Source: a virus | IMG/VR virus record: IMGVR_UViG_3300035670_000472 | Span: 1 to 42,373 of that record | Length of the DNA: 42,373 nucleotides | Direction: 5' to 3' (one strand) | Shown: one piece after another, positions 16,044 to 22,776 of the stretch | Numbering within the stretch: position 1 is the first letter of the stretch | How the letters are laid out: every line of letters starts with the position of its first letter | The notes under the pieces: model-generated | Database searches by the model: none | The model's input: only the letters and a program-made list of their open reading frames with translations | What the model was told of the DNA's origin: nothing | Position numbers and translations under genes: made by a program

Positions 16044-16218
16044 TTTTTTATATGAACTTGCAGAAGAAACAGGAATGTCTACAGCAGCAGTATCAGGTAT
16101 GGTTTTGGCAAGACTAGCAAAAATGTGTGAGACTACAGATGAACTGGATAATTTTTACAAGTTATTGAATGTAGTGTCAACAAGGCGCCACGAAGCAGGA
16201 ACGACATCATTGCAATAA
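15997..16218 (+). CDS. Hypothetical protein
   Basis: 73 residues from ATG 15997 with AAGGA at about 15983; overlaps the protease gene by 47 bases. It is helical and acidic in the first half (MEEVAHGIDDFLYELAEETGMSTAAVSGMVLARL). The segment around GMSTAAVSGMVL could be a helix-turn-helix-like element, but this is weak. No clear family. Confidence 0.65.
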   Translation: MLEQQEMEEVAHGIDDFLYELAEETGMSTAAVSGMVLARLAKMCETTDELDNFYKLLNVVSTRRHEAGTTSLQ

Positions 16219-16227
16219 GGATATATT

Positions 16228-16542
16228 ATGGGAATGTTTGATGAAATTTTTTATGAACGGGAAATGTATCAGACCAAAGATACACCACAACAATCACTAG
16301 ACACCTACGAAATCCGTGGTGATGAACTTTGGTGGAAAAAGACTGAATACGAATGGGAAGATGATAAAGATTCCATGTTCGGTGGTTATATGCAAGAGGT
16401 ATCGCACGAATGGGTATTTTGCGATAGGTTCGATGGCGTTATTGACTTTTACCGTGAGAATAAAGAAGAAGGTAACAAATGGATTGAGTATCATACACTT
16501 TTTAACAATGGCCGAATGATTAAGATTGAGAGGAAAGAATGA
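16228..16542 (+). CDS. MGMFDEI-family hypothetical protein
   Basis: 104 residues with AAGGATA ribosome binding site. The opening MGMFDEIFYE is a recognisable start of small proteins common in phages and bacteria, with an alternating acidic and aromatic beta-rich body. No enzymatic motif. It is coupled to the next gene by an ATGA overlap. Confidence 0.7.
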   Translation: MGMFDEIFYEREMYQTKDTPQQSLDTYEIRGDELWWKKTEYEWEDDKDSMFGGYMQEVSHEWVFCDRFDGVIDFYRENKEEGNKWIEYHTLFNNGRMIKIERKE

Positions 16543-16727
16543 AGAACTATTGGGGTGAACCAGACGATGATGCAAGATTGCCAGATTGGATGGATCCACG
16601 CAAATGTCATCAATTCAATGAACAAAAGAAACAAAGGCAACAAAACGGCAGAGATTTGAACTCTGTTATCCAAGAATGCCTCAATAAGCCTGCTGTTCAT
16701 GTTATCATTGACAAACCAAACGAATGA
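16539..16727 (+). CDS. Small acidic-then-basic hypothetical protein
   Basis: 62 residues in a chain of ATGA overlaps on both sides. The start is acidic (GEPDDDARLPDW), followed by a basic Gln-rich helix (FNEQKKQRQQN). No domain recognised. Confidence 0.65.
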   Translation: MKNYWGEPDDDARLPDWMDPRKCHQFNEQKKQRQQNGRDLNSVIQECLNKPAVHVIIDKPNE

Positions 16728-16909
16728 AACTGTTTCTGTTCGTTCTATTGGCAGTACCGGTAAACGATTCAATGGTTGCCGTACCGAATACGCAAACGAT
16801 ACGATACTTTGAAACAATGGCCGAGTGCCATACAGAACGCAATCGCATAGAACCATCTATCGATAAAACCTATGTAAAATTGAAATGTGAAGCAATAGAG
16901 ATAAAATAA
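16724..16909 (+). CDS. Small exported-type protein with paired cysteines
   Basis: 61 residues, ATGA-coupled to the previous gene. The hydrophobic start (MKLFLFVLLAVPV) is followed by the F-E-T-MAEC motif, about 20 residues, then V-K-L-K-C-E-A-I. It shares this layout with the proteins at 514 and 25986. Likely membrane-anchored or periplasmic, with a disulfide. Function unknown. Confidence 0.65.
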   Translation: MKLFLFVLLAVPVNDSMVAVPNTQTIRYFETMAECHTERNRIEPSIDKTYVKLKCEAIEIK

Positions 16910-16911
16910 TT

Positions 16912-17220
16912 ATGAGCAAGTGCAGATATAGTACCAACTGGATGGGACCTGCTGGTCTTTGGTGGTACGAAGAACGAGGTCTACTCAACGACAAAAGAGA
17001 AATCACCGAACACTATTCTTGTGGTCGCCTCGATGTTCGTGGCGGCAACATCGAATCAATCTATGGCGATGAGATAGGTGTACCGCCAATGAGGTCTGAA
17101 GATTGGGTGACTTTTGGCGATTGGTTAAATGATTTTAGAACTGATGAAATGTGGTCACTCAAAGACATAGTAAATGAGTATGAAAAGACAAATCCAAAGA
17201 TAAGGTGGGCAAATAAATGA
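16912..17220 (+). CDS. Conserved phage hypothetical protein
   Basis: 102 residues, aromatic-rich (NWMGPAGLWWYEERG). The C-terminal part reads SEDWVTFGDWLNDFRT. Such small proteins are widespread in T4-type aquatic phages. No activity known. The stop overlaps the next start. Confidence 0.7.
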   Translation: MSKCRYSTNWMGPAGLWWYEERGLLNDKREITEHYSCGRLDVRGGNIESIYGDEIGVPPMRSEDWVTFGDWLNDFRTDEMWSLKDIVNEYEKTNPKIRWANK

Positions 17221-17537
17221 ACGAATACGCACCAGACGCATGGCAGGTCATACAAATCAGCACACCGAACGAAACGGTATATAAACTGTTTTCGACATGG
17301 TACGGAGGTTATTTGACTGGTGATGCATGGAAACTGAATTCAGGTATTGTCAGTATGAAAAAGGTCGGCAAGGTCTATGAAGTGACAGGCCATTCAGGTT
17401 CGATTTATAGAGTACCGAACCATGAGCATTGTTATTCCACTAGTGCCTATACAAATTCGGTACTTGCAAATCTCATTGAAAAGTCTGAGTATGAAATCAA
17501 AGTCCTACCCTTTGACACCGACTGGGAACACCTGTGA
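17217..17537 (+). CDS. Conserved phage hypothetical protein
   Basis: 106 residues. Beta-rich: WQVIQISTPNETVYKLFSTWYGGYLTGDAWKLNSGIV, then a short IYRVPNHEHCYSTSAY segment. The order and spacing resemble a family of small T4-type phage proteins with no assigned role. ATGA-coupled upstream and GTGA-coupled downstream. Confidence 0.7.
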   Translation: MNEYAPDAWQVIQISTPNETVYKLFSTWYGGYLTGDAWKLNSGIVSMKKVGKVYEVTGHSGSIYRVPNHEHCYSTSAYTNSVLANLIEKSEYEIKVLPFDTDWEHL

Positions 17538-17650
17538 GATATGTGCTGATGCTCATTGCAGTATTTTTAATTCTTTATACGATTGGAGATTTTTTGACTT
17601 GTTATTATATGCTAACACCCAGCAAGGCATGGTGTGAGATTTTTCTATGA
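17534..17650 (+). CDS. Very small membrane protein, coupled on both sides
   Basis: 38 residues from GTG 17534. The start shares bases with the upstream stop (GTGA) and the stop lies in the next ATGA. The sequence RYVLMLIAVFLILYTIGDFLTCYY is a single membrane helix, followed by a short tail with a cysteine. The double overlap with neighbouring genes argues that it is real. Probably an inner-membrane protein of unknown role. Confidence 0.65.
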   Translation: MRYVLMLIAVFLILYTIGDFLTCYYMLTPSKAWCEIFL

Positions 17651-17883
17651 ACACCTACGAATGGCGTGATGCCGAACACAAGGTGTCTTATTACTTTACG
17701 CAAAACACCGGCCGTATTGTAGGTCAAGTCTATAACATGGCACACACAAACATCTATGGTGCCAGAATATACAATGACCACAATGAAGAAAAGTATTTGG
17801 GGCAATATATCTCATATGACACCGCAAAGAAAGCGACTGAAGAATATTGGAACATACAGAATCGAACCCTACTAGAGAACTAA
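17647..17883 (+). CDS. Hypothetical protein
   Basis: 78 residues. Beta-rich start (YEWRDAEHKVSYYFTQNTGRIVGQVYNMAHTNIYGARIYND), then a helix (DTAKKATEEYW). Coupled by ATGA to the membrane peptide before it. Its C-terminus overlaps the following ORF by 37 bases if that one starts at 17847. Confidence 0.7.
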   Translation: MNTYEWRDAEHKVSYYFTQNTGRIVGQVYNMAHTNIYGARIYNDHNEEKYLGQYISYDTAKKATEEYWNIQNRTLLEN

Positions 17884-18122
17884 ATTATCTTATATGGGCA
17901 GTGACAAAGAAAGATTGTCTATCACCCATTGAGAAGAATGCCATCGCAAATGTATTAAGGAAACAAGCAATGAAATACTATCTTTTACACGACGGAGAAG
18001 AAATAGAGTTTCAGTCCCTAGAATCAGCCCTCACCTATTCCCGTTTTCTTGTCAATGAGTGGGCGATTAAGGACGAGAAAGGAACAATTGTATTTGATTG
18101 GGTAGATAGAGTAGGACCATAA
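17847..18122 (+). CDS. Hypothetical protein with uncertain start
   Basis: 91 residues if TTG 17847 is used; GTG 17901 and ATG 17970 are alternatives. ATG 17970 has AAGGA at a good distance and would give 50 residues beginning MKYYLLHDGEEIEF. The longer version includes a helical segment LNYLIWAVTKKDCLSPIEKNAIANVL that looks protein-like, so I keep the long form with low certainty. Unknown function. Confidence 0.5.
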   Translation: MEHTESNPTRELNYLIWAVTKKDCLSPIEKNAIANVLRKQAMKYYLLHDGEEIEFQSLESALTYSRFLVNEWAIKDEKGTIVFDWVDRVGP

Positions 18123-18133
18123 AGGAGAAGACC

Positions 18134-18316
18134 ATGAATCATATAGACCATTTGAAGTATGAAGTAGAAGTGCTCAAGACCCGTATAGAAGAACACGGTA
18201 CAGGTCATATAAAAGAAGCCATAAGACTATTAGAATCCCGTATTGAAGAACTACGCAAAGAACCTGCTGAAGTCCTAGACTCCGCATATCCTGATGGCGA
18301 TGGGTATTGGAAGTAA
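18134..18316 (+). CDS. Small coiled-coil protein
   Basis: 60 residues with a strong AAGGAG ribosome binding site. Residues 5-45 are a heptad-spaced coiled coil (LKYEVEVLKTRIEEH, then AIRLLESRIEELRKE). The end is LDSAYPDGDGYWK. The downstream homing endonuclease starts within 10 bases of the stop. Function unknown. Confidence 0.65.
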   Translation: MNHIDHLKYEVEVLKTRIEEHGTGHIKEAIRLLESRIEELRKEPAEVLDSAYPDGDGYWK

Positions 18317-18323
18317 AGATAGA

Positions 18324-19136
18324 ATGAGTAAAATCCCTCAGGAATACTATACTTGTCATGTAACTGGAGAACATCTTCATTATACTGAATTTGTTCTGGC
18401 AAAAAATGGATGGTTCGCTATTGATGGAACACGCCGTCATCCAATTTCGAAGGTGGGTAAAACAAATAATCAATCTTTAATTAATGGTCTTAGAATGAAT
18501 GTGAATGGTAAATTAGTTGCTATTTCACATTCAAAACATCCGCATCACGAAGTATACAAAAAACATATAGATGCTATACGAAAAGAAAACAATTACACTT
18601 TACCATGGCTTAGAGTAGATTTAACTAAAATAGCATATACGAGAATATATGAAGAACTCAATGTATCCCTTCCAAACTTTGAAGAATTAAACACTAAGGG
18701 GAGTAGAAAGAGCAATGGTTCAGATTCCTGTCTCGATTATCTTAAAATTCCAAATGACCGACAACATCGAGAAGTAAAGATAGGTAAATATTTCGTAGAT
18801 GGTTTAGTAAAAAATTTAGTCATTGAATACTTTGGAGACTATTTCCACGCAAATCCTTCTTTTTACGAACCCGACCAAAAGATACTTGGCAGTGTTGTTA
18901 AAGATAAGTGGAAGAAAGATGAAATGAGAATAAATGACATAAAAGAAAAAGGTTATAGTGTGATTAAGATATGGGAAAACGATTGGAACAATTTTTCTCA
19001 GAGTAAAGTCGATAATTTGCGTATAGAGTATAATAATCAAGAATATTATATAAAAGAACTGATTGATATAGAGAGAGTAGTAACCGAATTGGCAGAGAAT
19101 AGCGTAGGAATGCGAGAAAAGAGTGGGACAATATAG
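18324..19136 (+). CDS. Vsr-like (PD-D/E-x-K type) freestanding homing endonuclease
   Basis: 270 residues from ATG 18324; ATG 18294 in the same frame would overlap the upstream gene. The core (QHREVKIGKYFVDG, LVIEYFGDYFHANPS, KDEMRINDIKEKGYSVIKIWENDW) has the strand-helix order of very-short-patch-repair nucleases, with Asp in VDG and Glu in IEYFG as catalytic candidates. Proteins of this type act as homing endonucleases in phages (I-Bth0305I family). The N-terminal 80 residues may recognise DNA. Composition is more AT-rich than its neighbours, in line with mobility. Confidence 0.75.
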   Translation: MSKIPQEYYTCHVTGEHLHYTEFVLAKNGWFAIDGTRRHPISKVGKTNNQSLINGLRMNVNGKLVAISHSKHPHHEVYKKHIDAIRKENNYTLPWLRVDLTKIAYTRIYEELNVSLPNFEELNTKGSRKSNGSDSCLDYLKIPNDRQHREVKIGKYFVDGLVKNLVIEYFGDYFHANPSFYEPDQKILGSVVKDKWKKDEMRINDIKEKGYSVIKIWENDWNNFSQSKVDNLRIEYNNQEYYIKELIDIERVVTELAENSVGMREKSGTI

Positions 19137-19410
19137 GTTAAAAAGCTGTAAATTCTGTAAAAAAGACCATCGTAAAAGAGGACTTTACTGTTCCCAATCG
19201 TGTGCTAATCGTGATAGACCAGAGTATTCTAAGAAGGTCTCAGATAATATGCGTCAAGTTGCCATAGAATTCAATCGAACTCCCGAAGGTATCGCACAAC
19301 AAAAATTATTTAATACTGGCTTAGTATCTGATGATTTTGCAATTGATATACCCTCATTAGACCCTGACCTCTCTGATTATAACGATTATAATAAAGCAGA
19401 GGATTGGTAG
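19123..19410 (+). CDS. Zinc-ribbon protein coupled to the Vsr-like endonuclease
   Basis: 95 residues from GTG 19123, overlapping the endonuclease end by 14 bases. C9, C12, C23 and C27 (CKFC..YCSQSC) form a zinc-binding block of the kind fused to many homing endonucleases as a DNA-binding part. The remainder is acidic with a DYNDYN tail. It may be a split-off DNA-binding partner of the endonuclease or a separate small protein. Confidence 0.65.
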   Translation: MGQYRLKSCKFCKKDHRKRGLYCSQSCANRDRPEYSKKVSDNMRQVAIEFNRTPEGIAQQKLFNTGLVSDDFAIDIPSLDPDLSDYNDYNKAEDW

Positions 19411-19422
19411 TATAATCTCCCC

Positions 19423-19487
19423 GTAAGTAAGTAATCACTAACATAGTCCAAATAGTGCTTGACATTGTTGCCTTTTTAGTCTATAAT
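19423..19487 (+). promoter_or_regulatory. Class 1 promoter with upstream inverted repeat-like block
   Basis: A degenerate GTTAGTGA/TCACTAAC block ends at 19442. It is followed by TCCAAATAGTGC, TTGACA at 19459-19464, a 17-base spacer, and TATAAT at 19482-19487. ATG 19495 follows after 7 bases, so the product is predicted to be leaderless. Confidence 0.8.
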
Positions 19488-19494
19488 GGGTTCT

Positions 19495-19653
19495 ATGATG
19501 AAAAACGAACCTACTTTTCAAGAACTAGTCAATCTAGTGCAATTCCTTTCCCAACGCCTTCAGAAGTTAGACCAGTTTGAACCGCTGTGTCTGAATGTCG
19601 CTGAGAAAAGTGCAATAGATTTTTGTGTGAAGAACCGTAATTACAATGCGTAA
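19495..19653 (+). CDS. Small helical protein from a predicted leaderless mRNA
   Basis: 52 residues from ATG 19495 (ATGATG; the second ATG at 19498 is equally possible). It is helical with repeated Leu and Gln (FQELVNLVQFLSQRLQKLDQFE). No Shine-Dalgarno can exist because the start lies 7 bases after the -10. It overlaps the next gene by 8 bases. Function unknown. Confidence 0.65.
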   Translation: MMKNEPTFQELVNLVQFLSQRLQKLDQFEPLCLNVAEKSAIDFCVKNRNYNA

Positions 19654-19945
19654 AAAACGAAACGACCGAAACTACATCCTGTACCAGCTGACAGTTGATG
19701 ACCAGACCTACATTGGACTTACTGTGGCTGTGGGTCGTGCGTTTCTCCGAAGTGTAAAAGTGCGGGTACAAAAACACCTATCCCGTGCTAAGGTAGAGAA
19801 CAAGAACTGGTCCATTTGTGCCGCACTACAGAATGCAAATGTGATAGAATATGAGGTGCTAGAAGTTGTCCGTGGGCGTAAGAAGGCTTATGCCCGAGAG
19901 CGTGAGTTAATCTATAGTATGGAGCCGACACTCAATGATTTCTGA
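19646..19945 (+). CDS. Short GIY-YIG domain protein
   Basis: 99 residues. NYILYQLTVDDQTYIGLT gives the GIY/YIG block, and later R/H positions and REREL give candidate catalytic residues. The whole protein is little more than one nuclease domain. It may be a small resident nuclease or the remnant of a homing endonuclease. It overlaps both neighbours. Confidence 0.65.
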   Translation: MRKKRNDRNYILYQLTVDDQTYIGLTVAVGRAFLRSVKVRVQKHLSRAKVENKNWSICAALQNANVIEYEVLEVVRGRKKAYARERELIYSMEPTLNDF

Positions 19946-20075
19946 TCCGAACGAAACCCCTATGACGCCCGAAGAACAGGCTGAGATGGAAGAATATATG
20001 CTTGCGATGGGACCTCGATTCTATGGTCCTGACTTTGATGATGAAACTGGTCCTTGGTACTGGGAGAACGAATGA
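19935..20075 (+). CDS. Small acidic protein
   Basis: 46 residues from ATG 19935, overlapping the GIY-YIG gene by 11 bases and the next start by ATGA. It is acidic and rich in Met, Pro and Trp (TPEEQAEMEEYMLAMG..DETGPWYWENE). It could be an inhibitor or adaptor, but there is no evidence beyond composition. Confidence 0.55.
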   Translation: MISDPNETPMTPEEQAEMEEYMLAMGPRFYGPDFDDETGPWYWENE

Positions 20076-20287
20076 GAACCTTTAATATGAACGATTCAAT
20101 CTATACAATGATTAGTGATTTGGTCGAGGCACAATACTACGCCAACAATAATTCCTATAGTTATTCTGCTGGGTATCTGATATCAGTCCTCGAAGATACG
20201 ATAAGCCAACTCCCGAAGTCTAAGCAAGAAGCCCTGCTGAATCGATTTAATACAGAACGGCAGTTAGTCTGGGCAAAAGTTAGTTAG
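20072..20287 (+). CDS. Hypothetical protein
   Basis: 71 residues from ATG 20072, in an ATGA overlap with GGGAGA upstream. It has a helical core (IYTMISDLVEAQYYANNNSYSYSAGYLISVLEDTISQL). No family recognised. A regulatory cassette follows its stop. Confidence 0.65.
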   Translation: MRTFNMNDSIYTMISDLVEAQYYANNNSYSYSAGYLISVLEDTISQLPKSKQEALLNRFNTERQLVWAKVS

Positions 20288-20364
20288 TGTTCACTTACAT
20301 AGGGCTGTTGTATAAAAGCAACAGTCCAAATAGTGCTTGACTTTTGCCGCAATCCCTGTATAAT
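20283..20364 (+). promoter_or_regulatory. Class 1 cassette: inverted repeat, stem-loop, promoter
   Basis: GTTAGTG-TT-CACTTAC at 20283-20298 (one mismatch) is followed by a GCTGTTG/CAACAGT stem-loop at 20304-20325. Then TCCAAATAGTGC, TTGACT at 20337-20342 and TATAAT at 20359-20364 (spacer 16). GTG 20372 and ATG 20375 lie at the expected transcription start. Confidence 0.8.
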
Positions 20365-20395
20365 GGGTACTGTGATGATTGATACGGAGATTCGA

Positions 20396-20476
20396 ATGAT
20401 TGTGATTGAGATGCTTTTTCTAGTGAGTGGAATTGTTGCCCTCGCCCTGATAATGAACCCTATGGACATCGACTAA
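20396..20476 (+). CDS. Very small membrane protein
   Basis: 26 residues from ATG 20396, with CGGAG upstream; an in-frame ATG at 20375 (7 more residues) would make a leaderless start. The sequence MIVIEMLFLVSGIVALALIM is a single membrane helix. The stop shares a base with the next ATG. Probable inner-membrane peptide. Confidence 0.55.
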   Translation: MIVIEMLFLVSGIVALALIMNPMDID

Positions 20477-20655
20477 TGAACACGACCCTTCCCTCCGATA
20501 TTCTTCAAAAGAAAATTGCGAAGTTAGAACAAGAAGCTGCGATTCGTATGGCAATTGATACCTTTCTGGATTGTAATGCGGTCGAAGTGAAAGTGCGGAA
20601 GATGCGTAAACCCCGCTTCTCCGAAAAAGTGATTAATCGTTATACTGCTGCTTAA
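20476..20655 (+). CDS. Small basic helical protein
   Basis: 59 residues from ATG 20476 (TAATG overlap). A coiled-coil-like start (DILQKKIAKLEQEAAIRMAIDTFL) leads into a basic stretch VEVKVRKMRKPRFSEK that may bind nucleic acid. No family recognised. Confidence 0.65.
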   Translation: MNTTLPSDILQKKIAKLEQEAAIRMAIDTFLDCNAVEVKVRKMRKPRFSEKVINRYTAA

Positions 20656-20664
20656 GGAAACACT

Positions 20665-20913
20665 ATGCGTACCAAAGTGATTATTGATGGTCTGAAAAAC
20701 ACCCAAAAATTCCGTGCTGTTATCAATGGGGTTTTTATCGGTGATTGTCAAGTGAAAGACCTGATGGGTGCTCGATTCCCTCAACGGGAACAGCGAGTTG
20801 CTGTGTGGAATGCGTTGATGCAAGTGGCAATGCGCCGCCGTCATGGATTGCAAATGGTTGGATTCAGTACCCGCACCAACGATGGTATTGATGTCCAGGT
20901 CGACCTCGTTTAA
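20665..20913 (+). CDS. Small basic hypothetical protein
   Basis: 82 residues with AAGGA upstream. It has beta-strands in the first half (TKVIIDGLKNTQKFRAVINGVFIGDCQVKDL) and a basic helix RVAVWNALMQVAMRRRH. GC content is higher than in nearby genes. A structured intergenic element follows the stop. Confidence 0.65.
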   Translation: MRTKVIIDGLKNTQKFRAVINGVFIGDCQVKDLMGARFPQREQRVAVWNALMQVAMRRRHGLQMVGFSTRTNDGIDVQVDLV

Positions 20914-20919
20914 GAGGTT

Positions 20920-20982
20920 TTATATTGAAGTGCATTTGTAAGACATATGGGCAGAACCCGTGCTAAGTGTGCTTCAATATAA
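20920..20982 (+). ncRNA. Strong structured RNA element
   Basis: TTATATTGAAG (20920-20930) pairs perfectly with CTTCAATATAA (20972-20982), and five further pairs extend the stem inward. An inner TATGGG/CCCGTG hairpin lies in the loop. The 63-base element follows the 20913 stop and precedes a class 1 promoter. It could be a terminator-like 3' end, a processed small RNA or an RNA thermosensor; nothing more can be told. Confidence 0.45.
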
Positions 20983-20984
20983 GT

Positions 20985-21040
20985 GAGTGAGTACTGACTA
21001 TCCAAATAGTGCTTGACATTTGCCGAAAACCGTGTATAAT
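20985..21040 (+). promoter_or_regulatory. Class 1 promoter
   Basis: A degenerate repeat block, then TCCAAATAGTGC, TTGACA at 21013-21018, spacer 16 containing TTGCCG, and TATAAT at 21035-21040. ATG 21048 follows after 7 bases, then the conserved leader TGATTGATAAGGA. Confidence 0.8.
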
Positions 21041-21071
21041 AGAACCTATGATGATTGATAAGGATACGAAG

Positions 21072-21284
21072 ATGAAATACCAGATTCCTTCTTATGAAAT
21101 GTTCACCTCTGCTGGTGACCTTGCGGTTGCTGACCTTGTGACCTTCTCTAAGATACACAACCTCCAAGATACCGTGGTCCTTGCGTTAATGAGTGCGCTG
21201 TCTAAAGATGAACGATTTGGTGAGGCTACAGATACCGCAGTCCGTGAGTGCGTTGGTTCAGAATTGGGATGGTACGAAGTATGA
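21072..21284 (+). CDS. Conserved phage hypothetical protein
   Basis: 70 residues from ATG 21072, which has AAGGA seven bases upstream. ATG 21048 in the same frame would add eight residues (MMIDKDTK) and be leaderless. A helical core DLVTFSKIHNLQDTVVLALMSALS is followed by AVRECVGSELGWYEV. The stop overlaps the next start. Confidence 0.65.
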   Translation: MKYQIPSYEMFTSAGDLAVADLVTFSKIHNLQDTVVLALMSALSKDERFGEATDTAVRECVGSELGWYEV

Positions 21285-21496
21285 ACGAAGTACAAAAAGC
21301 CCAAGAACTTGCCTGGAAGGTTGGGATTTCCGGAAAGAATATGCGTGGCGACATTGAAACAAATTGGGATCAACTTATGGATTTTGCCGAGTTGATTGTG
21401 CGAGAGTGTGCTGGTGTTGGATATGAAGCATCCTATTCTGAGTGTGCGTTGAATGTCAGCAACAAGATTTTAGAACATTTTGGAGTGCAAGAATGA
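21281..21496 (+). CDS. Phage protein with FAELIVRECA motif
   Basis: 71 residues from ATG 21281 (ATGA). The FAELIVRECA segment is a signature seen again and again in short proteins of many tailed phages, with no known activity. The surrounding helices and NWDQLMDF fit the same type. ATGA-coupled to the next gene. Confidence 0.7.
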   Translation: MNEVQKAQELAWKVGISGKNMRGDIETNWDQLMDFAELIVRECAGVGYEASYSECALNVSNKILEHFGVQE

Positions 21497-21636
21497 CCTA
21501 CACCGTGATAATTGACCATGCAGGTGAAGTGGTTCGCCTGGCTTGTGAAACGATGGAAGAAGCACAAATTGTCCGCCGCAGTTTCGTCCATTGGGGTGGT
21601 ATGGGTTTTGATATACGAATTGAGGTGCAAGAATGA
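21493..21636 (+). CDS. Small beta-alpha protein
   Basis: 47 residues from ATG 21493, ATGA-coupled on both sides. Pattern strand-helix-strand: YTVIIDHAGEVVRLACETMEEAQIVRRSFVHWG. No family recognised. One of a run of four ATGA-linked genes from 21072. Confidence 0.65.
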   Translation: MTYTVIIDHAGEVVRLACETMEEAQIVRRSFVHWGGMGFDIRIEVQE

Positions 21637-21944
21637 TTGTCATACAAACCCAATACCGTGAGAACTATGGTACTGCTGATGAACCCTACTGGAAGTCCAA
21701 GGGTGGGTCAGATTACAAGGTGACCAATGCACCTGACCTGTCTGATACCCAGCTGACTAAATTCATTCTGTCCATACGGTCCCAAATAGAATACAATGAG
21801 ACCTTCTCTGAAGAATATATCATCTCCTTCTTTACTGCTAAGGATGACTACCTATCAGAATTTGAAAAGTCTCAATTAGAATTCGATGGGGAAATACTGT
21901 ATAAAGAACCAACACTAAATTATGAGGAAATTGTAAATGGCTAA
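21633..21944 (+). CDS. Conserved phage hypothetical protein
   Basis: 103 residues from ATG 21633 (ATGA). The block YRENYGTADEPYWKSKGGSDYKV is common in small proteins of aquatic T4-type phages. The rest is acidic and helical (IEYNETFSEEYIISFFTAKDD). Function unknown. Confidence 0.7.
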   Translation: MIVIQTQYRENYGTADEPYWKSKGGSDYKVTNAPDLSDTQLTKFILSIRSQIEYNETFSEEYIISFFTAKDDYLSEFEKSQLEFDGEILYKEPTLNYEEIVNG

Positions 21945-22089
21945 GATGAAAGAATTAGTAATGGATATACTAGAGGCGTATGAGGAAGAGCATCTGCCTG
22001 TGAGTGTAATTGCGAATATGTTTGGCGTGTCTATAGAGATGGTCGAGCAAGTGATTAGCGACTATAGTGAGGACAAAATCGGCACCTAG
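21937..22089 (+). CDS. Small helix-turn-helix-like protein
   Basis: 50 residues from ATG 21937 with GAGGAAA upstream; overlaps the previous stop. The core LPVSVIANMFGVSIEMVEQVISDY has the spacing of a helix-turn-helix (VSVIANMFGVS as turn and recognition part). It is a candidate small DNA-binding regulator, possibly of the repeated upstream inverted repeats, but that link is speculation. Confidence 0.6.
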   Translation: MAKMKELVMDILEAYEEEHLPVSVIANMFGVSIEMVEQVISDYSEDKIGT

Positions 22090-22134
22090 GACAGTAGCGG
22101 GGAGTCCTCTACAGATGGTCTACTGTTGTTCTAG
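22086..22134 (+). other. Structured intergenic element
   Basis: ACAGTAG (22091-22097) pairs with CTACTGT (22120-22126) and outer CTAG with CTAG. The rest of the 116-base gap to 22206 is pyrimidine-rich and ends in a T-rich run near 22196. It may be a leaky terminator. No promoter was recognised. Confidence 0.35.
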
Positions 22135-22205
22135 ATTCTTTCCGCCTTCCCTGTTGTTCCCCAAATTCGCAATCCTATACTCGGTGTCACACAAAAATTT
22201 TTTGG

Positions 22206-22409
22206 ATGGAAAATGTCATGGAAAAGACGGCTTCAAATAAACTCAAAGGTTATATCGCCAGTATGGTTCGCCTCAGGCATTTCAACGAGGATTACGAAGA
22301 GCGCCTCGAAGACGAATACCTAGAACTCTCTGTGCTACTCAATGAAAATACTGTATATGACTTTGTTTCACGGAATAACAATGCTCGTTCTGTTCATAGG
22401 CAATACTAA
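22206..22409 (+). CDS. Hypothetical protein
   Basis: 67 residues from ATG 22206 (or ATG 22218). Helical and charged (RLRHFNEDYEERLEDEYLELSVLLNEN), ending in a basic tail. It has no strong ribosome binding site apart from TGGATGG. Confidence 0.6.
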   Translation: MENVMEKTASNKLKGYIASMVRLRHFNEDYEERLEDEYLELSVLLNENTVYDFVSRNNNARSVHRQY

Positions 22410-22553
22410 ATGATAATACTCAATCTTTTCTTTTCTATACTATTCTTTAAGTTTGCAATGGACAATTTCGAAGAAGGTAGAAATGTTGTTGGGTATGGTG
22501 ACTTATTCATATCAGCCTTAAATGCAGCAGTTGTAGCCCATGTTCTACTCTGA
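22410..22553 (+). CDS. Small membrane protein
   Basis: 47 residues from ATG 22410, in a TAAATG junction with the gene before. The first 17 residues are a hydrophobic helix (IILNLFFSILFFKFAM) and the C-terminal 18 form a second hydrophobic helix (FISALNAAVVAHVLL). Probably two membrane passes. Function unknown. Confidence 0.6.
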   Translation: MIILNLFFSILFFKFAMDNFEEGRNVVGYGDLFISALNAAVVAHVLL

Positions 22554-22557
22554 AACT

Positions 22558-22590
22558 TTACCGCAAATTCTATACATACTCTGATACAAT
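22558..22590 (+). promoter_or_regulatory. Class 2 promoter (TTACCGCAA, 21 bases, TACAAT)
   Basis: TTACCG at 22558-22563 followed by CAA, and TACAAT at 22585-22590, spacing 21. Two other sites (23634 and 34313) share the same box and the same exact spacing. ATG 22600 lies 9 bases after the -10. Confidence 0.5.
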
Positions 22591-22599
22591 AGGTTTATT

Positions 22600-22776
22600 A
22601 TGACATTCTTTGTAATCTGTCCGGCATGTAATGAGGAACACTTTTTGGATGAAGTCGAGTTTTTGAATGTGGAAGAAGGACCACAGAGAGAAGACATAAT
22701 GACTTTTCAATGTTACAAATCAAACACTACACAAAGGAGTGTGGTATATGGGTCTCCTCATTCTTTCAATTTTTAG
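22600..22776 (+). CDS. Small zinc-finger-like protein
   Basis: 58 residues from ATG 22600, predicted leaderless or nearly so. CPAC near residue 7 and FQC near residue 38 suggest a partial zinc ribbon that lacks one expected cysteine (CY in place of a second CxxC). The end SVVYGSPHS is typical of related phage ribbons. Confidence 0.6.
   Translation: MTFFVICPACNEEHFLDEVEFLNVEEGPQREDIMTFQCYKSNTTQRSVVYGSPHSFNF

Noticed and set aside
21937-22089. Sigma factor or anti-sigma protein
   Set aside because: Only a short helix-turn-helix-like segment is visible. Nothing matches known sigma or anti-sigma motifs.
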